64,000 bases of DNA from contig JAUGWO010000008.1 of the NCBI GenBank assembly GCA_049724395.1, forward strand, positions 62,001 to 126,000, in the 5' to 3' direction. Each line of letters begins with the position of its first letter. The first letter of the stretch is position 1. The position numbers and the translations under genes are program-made. This document shows, one piece after another, positions 35,557 through 46,664 of the stretch. The DNA is from Spongospora subterranea f. sp. subterranea (taxonomy: Eukaryota; Endomyxa: Phytomyxea; Phytomyxea; Plasmodiophorida). The notes beneath the pieces were generated by a model, which worked only from the letters and a program-made list of their open reading frames with translations, did not search any database and had not been told where the DNA came from.

Positions 35557-36186
35557 CAAAATTTTAACTAAAACGAAAATATGAACATTTTGCTTTTCAA
35601 AAACTATCAAGCGCTCGCTGTCAAGGGGCTGAGTGCGAGTCTTTGGGACCGGAATTTGTGAAAGTCGCAGAATCAAACGCTAATCAAGTCTGCCAATGGC
35701 ACGTGATCTCTCATTGCATGTCTCACATACACAACCATCACTCATCCATCAAAGTTAATAGTGCAACGATGGCGTCATCATTTCAGTGAACAAAGCGCTT
35801 AACGTCAAAAAACTGGAATTTTTCATGATGTTCTGCAACGTAGTTGGCAAACGGCAATGGGTCCAAGACCACTTACAGGTGCCACCATCAATTTTCGAGT
35901 TAAGCTAATTGAGGCCATCCGTTTTCGCGAGATACAAAAATAAAACGTTTCTTTGTGTTCGTTTAATAGATGAATGTTTTTAATACTGCCCAATCGAAGG
36001 GTCTATAGTCTCTGCATACAAATGAAGTCCACCTAAATTTACAAGTGAACACACATAGGCGAGGCAGCAGTTTTTTGTAGACATGCCAACCGGAAGAAAA
36101 AGATGAAAAAAAGTGACGAAAATGAAATGGTCACAGATTTAGATGCCTTTCCAAGATATTTACTCAACGAGAAACACAGAAACAAA
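35557..36186. other. Intergenic, no gene recognised
   Basis: Between U2 copy B and the 3' end of the rhodanese gene. No feature seen. Confidence 0.4.
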
Positions 36187-37018
36187 TTACGGCTTGGTGT
36201 AAGAAGAGGTGAAATAGAGCTGACCATGAAGACTGTATACGTTTTGCCATCCGAGTTCTCGTAGCAAATCTGCGACGGCCTTAGAACGGACTCCGTGATG
36301 GCAAATCACAGCAATGTGCTGATCAACAGAAGTGCACTCATCGGGTAGCACGTCATTAACGGACTGTTGCAGTTCGGCACCATCAGCTGCATCAATATCT
36401 GTGGCCATGAACAACGCTGTCACGGGCAAATACCGAACATCATTGCCGCGTAAAGACACTTTAGCAATTTCTTCCCTAGATTGAAGTTTGTCAATAATAA
36501 GCGGAACTTTCACAGACAAATTAGATTTTTTCTGATATGGTCAACACGAGAAAATGTGTTTTAATAATATTCTGATTCACGATGAATAATTCTAAATCTG
36601 TAGCAAAAGCAGCGTAGTCCTATGAAAATCATCTAAACCGACGATTTGCAGATAGGGTTCGAAACTTTCAAGCAATCCTTGACGCAAAAAAACACGTAAA
36701 AAAAGTATGAATAACCGGCATCGGATTCGGCGTATGATAAGATAATTGAGGATCAACGTGTTATGTGGCCCACTTTTCTCTGACGTCCAGAATAATCAAT
36801 GAAGATTCCTGGTCATCTCGCAATGTCTGGAACTGTTCCGGGGTGATTTCAACGGCTTTGGGTTTGGTAAACAATCTGCGCCTGAACGGGACATTGTAGG
36901 CCATGGGGATGGGACCTCTGCAGTCAAAAAAGGAACGCGCATAGCCATGCGCCAAGGTCATAAACGACCGACGATGACGACCGACTGCTATCGCCAAACG
37001 TATTACGTTGGTCCTCAT
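36187..37018 (-). CDS. Rhodanese-domain protein, probably mitochondrial
   Basis: Two exons, 37018-36774 and 36475-36187, joined in phase across a 298-bp intron, give 177 residues. One rhodanese domain is visible: ITPEQFQTL, then LIILDVREKEEI, SLRGNDVRYLPV and the active-site loop AVICHHGVRSKAVADLL, with Cys as the putative sulfur carrier, followed by GWQNVYSLHG. The CHHGVRS loop type is common in single-domain rhodaneses. The first ~45 residues are rich in Arg, Ser and hydrophobic residues without acids, as in a mitochondrial presequence. The substrate is unknown; sulfur transfer is inferred from the family. Confidence 0.85.
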
Positions 37019-38767
37019 GTGATACAGATAATAGTCAGATGATCAGTGATACACCGAGCGACTCTGTCCGTGACGGAGAATATCAGGTTTTTTCTTTTTT
37101 TTTGGTTGATTTCGAGTTCCGCTTGGACTTTTTTTTGAAAGAATCCATGAAAGAACCGACGCAGAAATATGAAATTGGGCAACGCGCTGCGTGTTTGTTA
37201 GCAATGGTTCCACAATGCTGAACGCGATTGGTCGGCGACCAGCTTTGAAAAAAATACAGTCTGGATGTGTTTCTCGCTAAGTTCACCTAGTGGAAGGGCT
37301 GTGAATTTAACTGATCGTCAAGGAGTAGCATTACATTGCTATTGACTGGGAATTTCACTGTTTCAACTGATCCAAGTTTTAGCTTCTTCTGCAAGGAAGC
37401 TGAGTCATAGAAACCAAATACGGTTCGATAAGAGTTTCAAATTGCCATCGTCCAGCCGAAATATTGGCATCAGCCGCCATCAAGGCCGAGGATAACGATG
37501 GCTGCACGAACATCAGCACCACTGAGATGACCGACGATGAAGTCGATATCGCACTAGCCACAGATAAGCGACAACATGAATCATGACAATCTGCCCAAAT
37601 AAAATACGTGTCGGCCATGGCGATTGGCGAGTTCCCAGGTTGGCGAAATGGATTCCAATTTCCGATATTGGGCGATGGTATCGGTACAGGTTGAGTACGA
37701 AACCGAATCAACCTTCCAGTGCCCTTAAGGGAACCGAGTCCAATTCTCTTAAAATTAGAGAAGTGGCTTGTTAGGACAAGGACGGAGGCAAGGGACTAGG
37801 GTAGGAAAGAGACGAAGGCTATGTGTATTAGCGACTAATAATACGATCTGATTCCCTTCTGGTAACTTGTCTTCGGGAATCAGATCGTCTGATGTGGGTC
37901 ACTGTATAGATATTACCTAGAGTTGGGTCATGACATGTGGGGCCCTAACATGTGGGGCCCTGACATGTGGGGCCCTGACATGGCTCGGGTTTGCCATCTT
38001 GTCAGCTGTTCAACAGCGGACAAGGCCTTACGAACCATACTGTCCAACATCCACAGATCCACTCGTCGGTGCTGACCACGACAAGAAGATGAAAAACCCA
38101 GTTCGCAACCAGAATTTTTCGAAGGCGACAGGGAGGATCCGCTTTTCCTCAGAGTTCAAGCTAATGATGAAGATAGTCGACGATTCATGACGGTTTGATG
38201 CCGATGCGGCTCAACTGCACTTGTAGGTACCATCGACGTCAATAGCCCAACAGCAGACTCAGGTGATATGTCCATGGACATCTCCGTCACCAAGGGAAGC
38301 CCTCGAACCAATGGGAATCGCTCGCAATAAGGCCACATTGAAGCAGCGGGTCTTCCTAGTTCATCTTCATCCATTGCCCAGCAAAAAACTTTTAGATACC
38401 GCTGAATATAATACTCGATGTTCTTATCCAAGATAGGGTGAAATCAGTGGTCCCATCACCTTGCGTCTTCTCGTAGCCATCTGCGTTGGTGCTGACTTTC
38501 GATGGTTGATGATTCCAAACTCTTTTTTTAAGCATATCTACATTTGTTTTGAAAAACCAATTGAAATAGCTATTTATCAATGGCCCTAGATGTTTTTGTG
38601 CAGTTGGATATGCCCACTGGTGTTATGTGGTATGGAAATGTCAAACAAAACGGACTTGTATTGAACTATTGATACATTGCGTTCTCGTACTGTGACCGAT
38701 CTTGGAGCCAATTTTTGGCTTTTATTTTGATCGACCTGCGCCACTCGGCTTTGAGGCAACGGTACGA
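37019..38767. other. 1.7 kb without a recognised gene; small repeats
   Basis: Frames of 110 codons (37379-37711, minus) and ~90 codons (38156-38431, minus) show no recognised domain. A 13-bp perfect hairpin pairs 37854-37866 with 37885-37897 (CGATCTGATTCCC). A 15-bp unit ACATGTGGGGCCCTG occurs three times at 37933-37977. Confidence 0.4.
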
Positions 38768-39794
38768 TCATGTGTCGGGGTCTTGTTTGTTTTCCCACCG
38801 GAAGAACGAACCCGCAAATGGATAGCAACAGCTAAAAACAGCGTTAAAACCTATGAAGATTCTCATTGCCTGATCACATTTGAGTGCACTCTTTAACATT
38901 ACCCTACTGAAAATTTCAAAACCCTCAAGCATGAGGCCAACAGAATAGCTTGGAGCCTGAACCAACGCCAAAAGAGAAGCAAAGAATTCCCACGTGTACG
39001 TGAAGACGACCAGCCACAATATTCGGATCCGCTTCTTGTCGTGCTGAGAACTCGCTTTCCAATATTTGGCAACCGTGTAGAACCCAAGGACCAACATATA
39101 GCATTTTACTCCATAGACAGGAACCATAACAACATATGTCTTCAACCTAAAGTTGTCCTCACTGAACTCAGTAATTGCCAGCAATCATGTACCATCAAAA
39201 CCGATCGCTGCTGGCCATTTTACAATTCTCAAACTGAAACTCGTTTTTAAAACGAACTGAAACATTCGCTAGTGTTGGTACATATCTATAACTTACCCGA
39301 TGACCACTGAGCAGCCAAATTGAGCAGGAGCAACGCGATTGAACAAACAAAGGGCAATGAAATTATGATACGCCATGAGGCAATTGAGGGCGACCAAAAT
39401 ATGGAACAGCAGACCATAAAACTTCTTGTCGGTTTGATAGAATATCGCGGTACGGAAATGAAACAAGTTGAACTCGCTGACCTAATTCAACAATGTCAGT
39501 TCAGGTCTGGATAGCAACAACCGGGGCGGAATAACTGACGAAATAAGCGGTGTCGAGGAGGGTAAGTGCACATGCCTCAGGAAATGCAACAATCAGAACA
39601 CGAACAGCCAACGTGATCGCGGCAAATATCATGTTCAGGGCGGATACATTGAACCCGAAGGAGGTTTTTGGCGCGTGGGAATAGCGGGTGATGACGTAGA
39701 TGGCGATGGCGAATAAGGCAACGGAGCTCTGGACGTTCCCGTACCAGTAAACCCAATCGTCAGCGTAAAGCGTTCCGTCCTCGTCGGCCTTCAT
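38768..39794 (-). CDS. Multi-pass membrane protein, family unknown
   Basis: Exon 1 starts at the ATG at 39794 (MKADEDGTLYADDWVYW) and encodes three hydrophobic segments (SSVALFAIAIYVITRY, NMIFAAITLAVRVLIVAF, TLLDTAYFVSYSAP). An exon ending near 39296 adds FYGLLFHILVALNCLMAYH and neighbouring hydrophobic residues. The last exon (to the stop at 38768) has YVVMVPVYGVKCYMLVLGF, RILWLVVFTYTWEFFASLL and IFIGFNAVFSCCYPF. About seven hydrophobic helices result. The first intron could be 40 or 58 bp, and the phase of the second junction (GTAAGT at ~39295) does not resolve cleanly, so the middle model is uncertain. Function unknown; a receptor-like or transporter role is only a guess. Confidence 0.55.
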
Positions 39795-40216
39795 CGCAAC
39801 ACGATCGCGGTTGCAGAATATATTTCAAGTAAGTGATGTTGTAGGTGAAATCGAGATTGAAGTATGATGCTCCTTCCTGTCAAATATTGATCATGTTGTA
39901 CGCTGGTCCGATTGTATCCTGATCGTCATGTGATCAGATCACGTGATTCCAGTTCAAATGCCACCTTAAACCTCCCGAAATATCCCGATATCGCACGATC
40001 CTGAGCTGGTTTCTCAGCCGATCCCATTAATAACAGAAACTTGGTACGCTCTATATAAATGCCAATTCGTTGGTTATTTTTGTTTCGCCACGAGATAACA
40101 ATCATCTACCTAGATATACTCTATTCATTTACACTAAATTTCTTGCCGACAGAGAATAGCTGGCTGTGCTGATGCTGCCACAATACGTGTGGGTTTGATC
40201 ATTGTTCATATAAATA
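39795..40216. other. Intergenic
   Basis: Presumed promoter region of the membrane protein gene and upstream flank of tRNA copy 5. No motif identified. Confidence 0.4.
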
Positions 40217-40288
40217 TCCGATATAGTATAGGGGTCAGTATATGCGTCTTTCACATGCAAGACCGGGGTTCGAGTCCCCGTATCGGAA
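40217..40288 (+). tRNA. trnE-TTC: tRNA-Glu (anticodon TTC), copy 5
   Basis: Identical to copies 1-4, followed by CTCTTTTTAATT. It is the only copy without an obvious copia fragment within 1.5 kb. Confidence 0.95.
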
Positions 40289-40986
40289 CTCTTTTTAATT
40301 AGCGCTCCAGATATTCTTCTTGCAATCCGGTTCAACAACTTTTCATGGAATGTGTTAACGCATTTATCAATGTTTAACTTGATTTTGTCCTTTTCGGATC
40401 TTTCGGCAAGTCGGCAAAATATTCAGTGATATCTCGTTGATGAACCATTCAAACTCCGACGCCCCCACACCTTTTGATGCAGTCGTCTCAGTGATAAACC
40501 TAACCTTCTTTCTTTGTGGACATTGCATAATCGCTCAGTTCTGCTCTTCTGAAACTCAATTTTCCGGTGCATCAAAGTTTTCCGTCCTAATTCTCTCTGA
40601 GCATACATGACGTCACCCCAACTGATAACATTCACTGCAGCAATCGATGTTGCTTTTGGTTTTTCGGTAAGCGGTCATGGGAATAGACCAATTTCACACG
40701 GCGCCGCTGCCCAATATCATCAAGAGCTCCATGCCTGAATTCGCAATTTTCCTCAAAAGAGGAATATGAATCATCATAACCTAAGGAAGTCTTTTGATTT
40801 CAATCAGCCCTTATGACGGTATTGTACAACAGTACTCCCTTCAGGCGAGTTAAGTTCAGGAGAACGTATCCCCTGTTAATACATGTAAGGCAAGGACGCC
40901 CCAATACCAATCATGGCCACATTCGAATCGAGAAACGAACTCCTTTTTAGTCTATCAGTATTTTGTCAAAGGGCAATAAGTATTCT
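40289..40986. other. Intergenic, no gene recognised
   Basis: Short frames only, no repeat or RNA seen. Confidence 0.4.
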
Positions 40987-41826
40987 TCAACGAATAGCTG
41001 ATAATTCTCTGGCACGATTTGTGGCGGCGACAACGGCTTTACTGGCGGCACTGCGAAAGGCGCTTTCTTCTAACGACATCAAACCTGCAATTGTGGTACC
41101 GGCAGGACTTGCCACTGAATCTTTCAACTGACCAGGATGACGACCTGTCTCTAGAACCATTTTGGCAGCCCCCATTACAGTTTGTGCCGACAACAGCAAT
41201 GCTGATTCGCGCGTTAAACCGCATGCGACGCCACCGTCGGCTAATGCATCAATGAATGTAAAGACGTAAGCCGGTCCTGATCCGCTGAGCCCGGTGACGG
41301 CGTCCATCTTGCTTTCGTCCATCAAGACCGCTCTTCCAACAGACGACATTAGCTTCATGACCAGGTCGATATCTTCTGATCGTGTTTTGGAATGACAAGC
41401 GACGCCAGAAGCACCGGATTGTACAAGACATGGAGTATTGGGCATAACCCTAATCCTAGACCCAGCAGGAATATGATAATGCATGGTCTGTAGAGTTATT
41501 CCCGCGACAATCGACACGAACACTGATTCTGTCACTTTGTTAAACATTTGGAAAGGCTCGACAGCTGTGATAAAACCATCCGGCTTGACACAAATGAACA
41601 CATTCAAAGGATGTTGGCATTCTGGTATAAATTCTTCCAAGTTCGCTAATCTCTCGATTTCAGGGAATTTTTCTTTCAAATACCGTCGCCGGTTTTCATT
41701 GTGGTCACAAACGGTGATCTGAGCGGGACTGACTAGACCAGCATTGATAAACCCAATGATGAGCGCTGTACCCATCTGTCCTGCACCAATAAACAGGAAG
41801 CTGCGGTCCATGGCAGTCGCCGGCAT
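40987..41826 (-). CDS. PYCR: Pyrroline-5-carboxylate reductase
   Basis: Single uninterrupted exon of 279 codons. The last step of proline synthesis: NAD(P)H reduces pyrroline-5-carboxylate to proline. The N-terminal Rossmann motif is FLFIGAGQMGTALIIGF, the middle has VMPNTPCLVQSGASGV, and the C-terminal dimer and substrate region has MDAVTGLSGSGPAYVFTF and DSVASPAGTTIAGL, the P5CR signature region. Length fits the family (~270-320). Two in-frame ATGs are possible, 41826 and 41811; the second (MDRSFLFIGAG) sits at the usual distance from the dinucleotide fold. Intronless, unlike most neighbours. Confidence 0.95.
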   Translation of the reverse strand: MPATAMDRSFLFIGAGQMGTALIIGFINAGLVSPAQITVCDHNENRRRYLKEKFPEIERLANLEEFIPECQHPLNVFICVKPDGFITAVEPFQMFNKVTESVFVSIVAGITLQTMHYHIPAGSRIRVMPNTPCLVQSGASGVACHSKTRSEDIDLVMKLMSSVGRAVLMDESKMDAVTGLSGSGPAYVFTFIDALADGGVACGLTRESALLLSAQTVMGAAKMVLETGRHPGQLKDSVASPAGTTIAGLMSLEESAFRSAASKAVVAATNRARELSAIR

Positions 41827-42746
41827 GTTACTGGATGGCAGATGTTGCCGGCGGCCGGACTGGTGTTTCGCACACCGAGAGAGGTACGGGATAGGCCGTA
41901 GGTGTAGGATGCCTGACGAGGGGTTCTGTAAGGAATGGACAGCCGATCAATGGAGCTAAAGGTTGCTGACATGACATAATACATTTGGGTTTTCATTGAC
42001 ACGTATTCAATGTCGCCTTTATTTGCACAGATGTAGCTGAAGCAATATCAGGACCTGAAACATTATCGAATCGGATTTGTGACGGCGCAATCTAATATTA
42101 TTGTCAAATTGTTGACAATGACTATGGTCGGGGAGAAATGTCGAAATGGGTCGAGGGCGATCTCATTGACGAATATCGCTGTCTGATGTCAACGGGCATG
42201 TCCAGTTTTTGATATCGTGTCAAAAAGTCGATGAAACGCTGTAATGCTGGCCCCTGCGATGCCGTCCCAGCACTTCATTGTCTGTCCTCTACCGGCTTCC
42301 CATGGACGAACTAAGTTTACCTGACGCAACAATCAGGATGTCATCCCAGCAACAGAAATTTGATCTTGACGGCTGCCCCCCATCGCCAACGCCGGCGAGA
42401 CTTTGTCTATTGAATACACCCTAGCTGTGGAGCCGGACTGTGCAAAAAAGTCTGTTGAGACTCCAAATGCCTCGATTAGCGGTGGGCCGGCATCTGGTAA
42501 ATTAACCATATTATGCCCGAAACAAAGTTGGCTACGCGAAAAATTAAGTGGTGAAACAAGGAAGCCGTACCAAACTCAACTCAAAAACTTGTTGAGAAAG
42601 CGCGGCCTTTTGCTCAACACGTTATTGAGTTGAGTTTGGTGTCGGACGCTGTGACGAGCCTGTAACGCCAAACTCAACTCAATAAAGACGAAAAAAGTGC
42701 ATCCGAAATCTCTCTATTGTTACCCCCTCATCTCCAGGTAAAATAC
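41827..42746. other. Intergenic with a three-copy 14-bp motif
   Basis: CAAACTCAACTCAA occurs at 42571-42584 and 42669-42682, with its inverted form at 42625-42638. No open frame of note. The arrangement could be remains of a small inverted-repeat element just left of the hAT insertion. Confidence 0.45.
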
Positions 42747-42769
42747 TAGGGGTGGGCACATTTCGGTTA

Positions 42770-42860
42770 AAGTCCGGAGTTAACCGGTTAACCTACGGTC
42801 CCGGTTAACCGGTTAACGCTTTTTTTGTAACCGGTTAACCGCCCGGTTAACCGGTCAAAT
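42770..42860. repeat. Left subterminal GGTTAACCGG repeats of the hAT element
   Basis: TTAACCGGTTAACC-like motifs recur several times within ~90 bp. Mirror-image copies lie at 45020-45105 near the right end. Their symmetry and clustering fit transposase-binding repeats; this is inference from hAT biology. Confidence 0.7.
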
Positions 42861-43054
42861 CTTGCAAAAATAGAAGTTGGATTTTCTGAACCCAACGCCT
42901 TATTCAGACTATGTAGGTCACCCCTAATATCGTTAAAACTTTCGTACGGCATTTTTCTGACCTCGCAATTAGCAATCGGCAATCACTAGTCAATACACAC
43001 CATTTTTCAATTAATTTTGTCTACTGTATATCTTTCAACTGCCTTGCTTCAATA

Positions 43055-44984
43055 ATGAGTGATTCCTATTCCCTCGATCGTAGTAGCTGTTCTTCCAATT
43101 CAGATTTGGAGACTTTTGCCCACTGATGGTGCTATTACTGTTCCATCGCAAACAGTAACTTCAAAGGTTACCAACTGTGGTCGTAAGCGCAAATTATCTG
43201 CCAACTCTTCTTGGATTTGGAATTATTTTGAAAAACGCGATACTGGCATCATCTGCTCTCAGTGTCCCAGCAAAAAGCGAAAGATCTATTCTATCAGAAC
43301 CGGAAATAGCTTGTTTAAACGTCATCTTGAGGTCGCCCACAAACTCAAGCAAGATGGCAAAACAGGTGATCCCAACCAGAGTACTCTGGATGTAACTGGT
43401 AATGTGGTGGATCCTCTGGCGATGGATGATGAAAAGAAGGCGGAACTGCTGAAATCTTTGGTGGAGTTTGTTGTTGATAACAAGCAACCCTTCCGTTTGG
43501 TTGAGTCCAAGTCGTTTGCAATCTTCTGCAGCAAAATGAACCGCAGATTTATCTTGCCTAGCCGTCGTACTTTCGTGAGGTCCTTGCATGACGAATATGC
43601 AGAAGCCCTGCAAAGCTTTTTGTTACATATCGAGCGCATTCCTGGCCAAGTAGCACTCACGTTAGATGGATGGTCTTCAAGAGTCATGAAGGGGTATTTG
43701 GTTATCACAATGCACTGGATAGACGAAAGATGGCGCTTGAAAAATGCTGTATTGGAATTTAAATATTTTCCTCGTCCTCATAACCAGCATACCACAAGTG
43801 ACTTGATAATCACGATTTTGAAGGAATTTAATATCCATACAAAAGTTCGCGCGATCACGTCGGATAGTGGTGGCGAGATGGTTCCAGCCATCAAACTTGT
43901 TCACTCCTATCTCCAGCGTGAGTTGGCGTTAAATTTCTGCAGTACAATCGACTTTCATATGCGCTGTGTTTGCCATGTGATAAACCGAGCTGTTGTTGAC
44001 GCGACTGCGCTAATCAAACGTGAGGTTTCATTGCTCCGAGATCTGCTGAAGATGGTTCGAGGTTCAGGGATGATCCGTCAAAAATATGCTGATCTCAGTG
44101 TAGTGCTTGGTCGGGCAACAAAGCAAGTTGTGCCGAATCTAGATGTCGAAACTAGATGGAACTCTATGTTCTTGATGGTTGAAGATTCCTTCAAGAATAA
44201 AGACATTTTGGAGGCTATCTGCAATCAAGAGGAGTTCCTGGACAAGCTTGGGCCGTTGAAATTGTCAGACATGGATTGGCGCATTCTCAAATCCTGCAAA
44301 GATTTCCTGTCTTCGGCGTATCAGTGCACAAAGGCTGCAAGTGGTCAAAATTTCGTCACGCTTGCCATGCAGCCATTGATCTACTCGCATCTAAAAAGCC
44401 TATGTGAGTCTACCATTTCAGGCACTACAACTACAGGGTTCACAACCCCCAAAGTTAGAGCTGCGACAGAGGCGATGCTATACAAGCTTGAGAAGTATTC
44501 CGGGAACCTGAACAACAACACGGCTACCATCGCTTTGTTCTTGGATCCAAGACGAAGCAGCTCTGATGCGTCTGAGGAAACGAAGCGATTAATCCGAGAA
44601 ATCTTAGCTACTGATTATGGTTATTTGCCTGTTCAGCAGGAGGACATGGACTCAACAGCATTCAATCTGTTTGCTTCCCTGTCGGACCCACAGCAGGACG
44701 TTGTCACGGATGAAGTGGAAGACTTCTGCTTCATGACTTTGAAGGCCGATAAGTCGTGTAAATGTCCAGTCGCGTGGTGGAAGCAGCAGACTGGGCGCTT
44801 CCCGAAACTAAGCCTTCTGGCTCGTGATACTCTGATGATAATGGGGTCGTCTGTCGCTTCGGAATCAGCCTTCTCTGATTCTGGTGATTTTGTTAGTGCC
44901 GATCGCACAATGTTATCTGACGAGAACATAACGGTGATGATGAAATTACGGTCGTGGAACCGTTTGATCGGCAAGTTTGATTAA
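43055..44984 (+). CDS. hAT transposase
   Basis: A 641-codon frame is open from 43059. It has a BED-type zinc finger (CSQCPSKKRK ... SLFKRHLEVAHK), the first catalytic Asp in ALTLDGWSSRVMKGYL, a second in ITSDSGGEMVPA, the RCVCHVINRAV motif, and the C-terminal dimerisation block (SVASESAFSDSGD ... RTMLSDENITVMM). The nearest ATG, 43055, lies in another frame and meets a stop near 43125 unless one base is corrected. Either translation begins at a later in-frame Met or there is a one-base lesion close to the start. Otherwise the enzyme appears intact. Confidence 0.9.
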
Positions 44985-45122
44985 ATAAATATATTTATGG
45001 AGTTTGTCGTTAAATTTTAAATTAACCGGTTAACTGTTTGGTTAACCGGTTAATTAACTGGTTAACCGGTCCGGTGTTTTTTTGGGACCGGTTAACCATT
45101 GACCGACTTGTGCCCACCCCTA

Positions 45123-45422
45123 TAAAATACCGTGCCCAATACCGCGTGTACCATACCTCGACCAGCCCAAACCCTAAACTCCGTGGGGACCTGAACGCTA
45201 CGCATTGTAAAATACAATACAATTCCCACTGGGAAATTTGTAGGGTATGAGATAGGCTATCCAAACAAGAGATTTCGGAAACTGTAGCGCTAATGCCGTT
45301 ACAGTCTCACGGAGTTTAGGGTTTGGGGGAGACAAAGTTCCGTCGTTTACGGTAGCTGCAGCGCTTGTAAAAACCTGTCGCCTCGATCCGGACGTCCAGT
45401 CCGAGATGACATGTGCCTGAGA
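45123..45422. other. Flank with small inverted repeat, upstream of U2 copy C
   Basis: CCCTAAACTCCGTG (about 45172-45185) and CACGGAGTTTAGGG (about 45308-45321) form an inverted pair ~120 bp apart. No gene seen. Confidence 0.5.
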
Positions 45423-45461
45423 GGTCCCATAACATAGTGTTTAATGTTCATCTGTATATAA
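45423..45461 (+). promoter_or_regulatory. U2 copy C upstream element plus TATA box
   Basis: GGTCCCATAA (45423-45432) and TATATAA (45455-45461) with a 22-nt spacer, matching copies A and B. Confidence 0.75.
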
Positions 45462-45486
45462 CATACGATGTGACCCGGTTCAGGTC

Positions 45487-45680
45487 AACCTTCTCGGCCT
45501 TTTGGCTAAGATCAAGTGTAGTATCTGTTCTAGAACTCGTGATAAAGTTCTTGTTCCCACTGGGAACACTTTCACGACTATTTTTGATACCGGTTCGTTT
45601 GTGGCTCTGGCTTGCCATCCACACGGGCGCACGTGATCTCTGCATTGCACTACAGCAGAGTGTCGCGGGTGCTCAATAAC
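45487..45680 (+). ncRNA. U2: U2 spliceosomal snRNA, copy C
   Basis: Matches copy B across the RNA and through most of the promoter. Homology with copy A continues a few bases past the 3' end (GCAACCAA), absent in copy B. Start and end are inferred from copy comparison. Confidence 0.93.
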
Positions 45681-45904
45681 GCAACCAAAAATTCCCACTT
45701 TTAATCAAAACGATCAGTCGGTTTGTCATCTCATGATATGCTTCAGGCTTCAGCCATCACACGATTTTAATGAAAACGCCGTACAGCAATTGACAAAACG
45801 ATCCTCCCGAGAGTAAAAGATAGCACAAAATAGGGATTTGCACTCTGGGTGTCGCGGATTTCTGGTCTTCAACCCAATAGTTCGAAATCCATACAAATCG
45901 GGTT

Positions 45905-46340
45905 TATTATTTAGGTTTCAATTCAAAAAGTGTTCCAAGACCCCACTCCAATTTTGATTGGTTGATGAGAATCAGTGTCCTGAGTTGTAGAAGGTCGTCA
46001 GCATGTCCACATCTATTGCAGCTTCCGAACGAAACTTCTACACCATAGGCTTCGTCCATTCGAAGTTGAGAAAACAGTTGGAGATCATCGACAGTGGAGA
46101 AGCTGGTCATCATCAAGAGCAACCTGTCAGCTTTCTACGATTTCTGGAGGTTGAAGACAATGACAGAGAACCATGGAGATGAGTTCGACGAGTAAACAAA
46201 GACGTCCAACTGCTCGTTTAACGGTTAATAAATCCTTTCTGAGGGTGGTTCTGTTCGAAAACTTTCTGATGGCGACCATGATAAGTCGGGGCTTCAGCCT
46301 GGCCTTTTAATCTCGCCGTCCCCGGTTTCCAGCCCTGGTT
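45905..46340 (+). pseudogene. hAT transposase C-terminal fragment with TIR-like end, copy 1
   Basis: Contains the hAT dimerisation block in broken frames (STSIAASERNFYTIGFVH-like at 46000-46060). It ends in TTTCCAGCCCTG, resembling a hAT terminal repeat. Closely related to 52925-53457. Confidence 0.65.
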
Positions 46341-46664
46341 TTTACAGACCTCACCTCTACTGAAGGACGACCAGATGCGGCATCGACAGGAAAGATAACC
46401 AAGACAATTACAGTAGAACTGCTCTAGCAAAATTGGTAAACAAGCAGGATTCAAGTACTGTAGCGAGGCGAATTCTTGTTGTGCCGGCTCCAACGTCATT
46501 CCTGCTTCGCATAATACGTCGGCGATCAGTAGCGGCCCAGAAACACAAGGCACTTGAACGCAAACGGTACCAGTCTTACGCGCGTTCAAGTGCTCCCGAA
46601 ATAAACACTTTCCTATTCAACTTGTCAGATTAACAGTCGAATAACGCGCTGGAGCGTCGTTAAA
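46341..46664. other. No gene recognised
   Basis: Short flank between the hAT end and the copia gag start; may include LTR sequence, not demonstrable here. Confidence 0.3.

Larger units (their letters stand above)
42747..45122 (+). mobile_element. Complete hAT transposon with TIRs and 8-bp target duplication
   Basis: The ends are inverted repeats TAGGGGTGGGCACA and TGTGCCCACCCCTA. The flanking octamer TAAAATAC is present exactly on both sides (42739-42746 and 45123-45130), the 8-bp duplication expected of hAT insertion. Both subterminal regions contain several copies of GGTTAACCGGTTAA-type palindromic motifs, likely transposase binding sites. One long transposase frame occupies most of the interior. 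Intact boundaries and an open frame suggest a recent insertion. Confidence 0.93.

Noticed and set aside
40129-40338. Minus-strand 69-codon frame
   Set aside because: It is an antisense read through tRNA-Glu copy 5.
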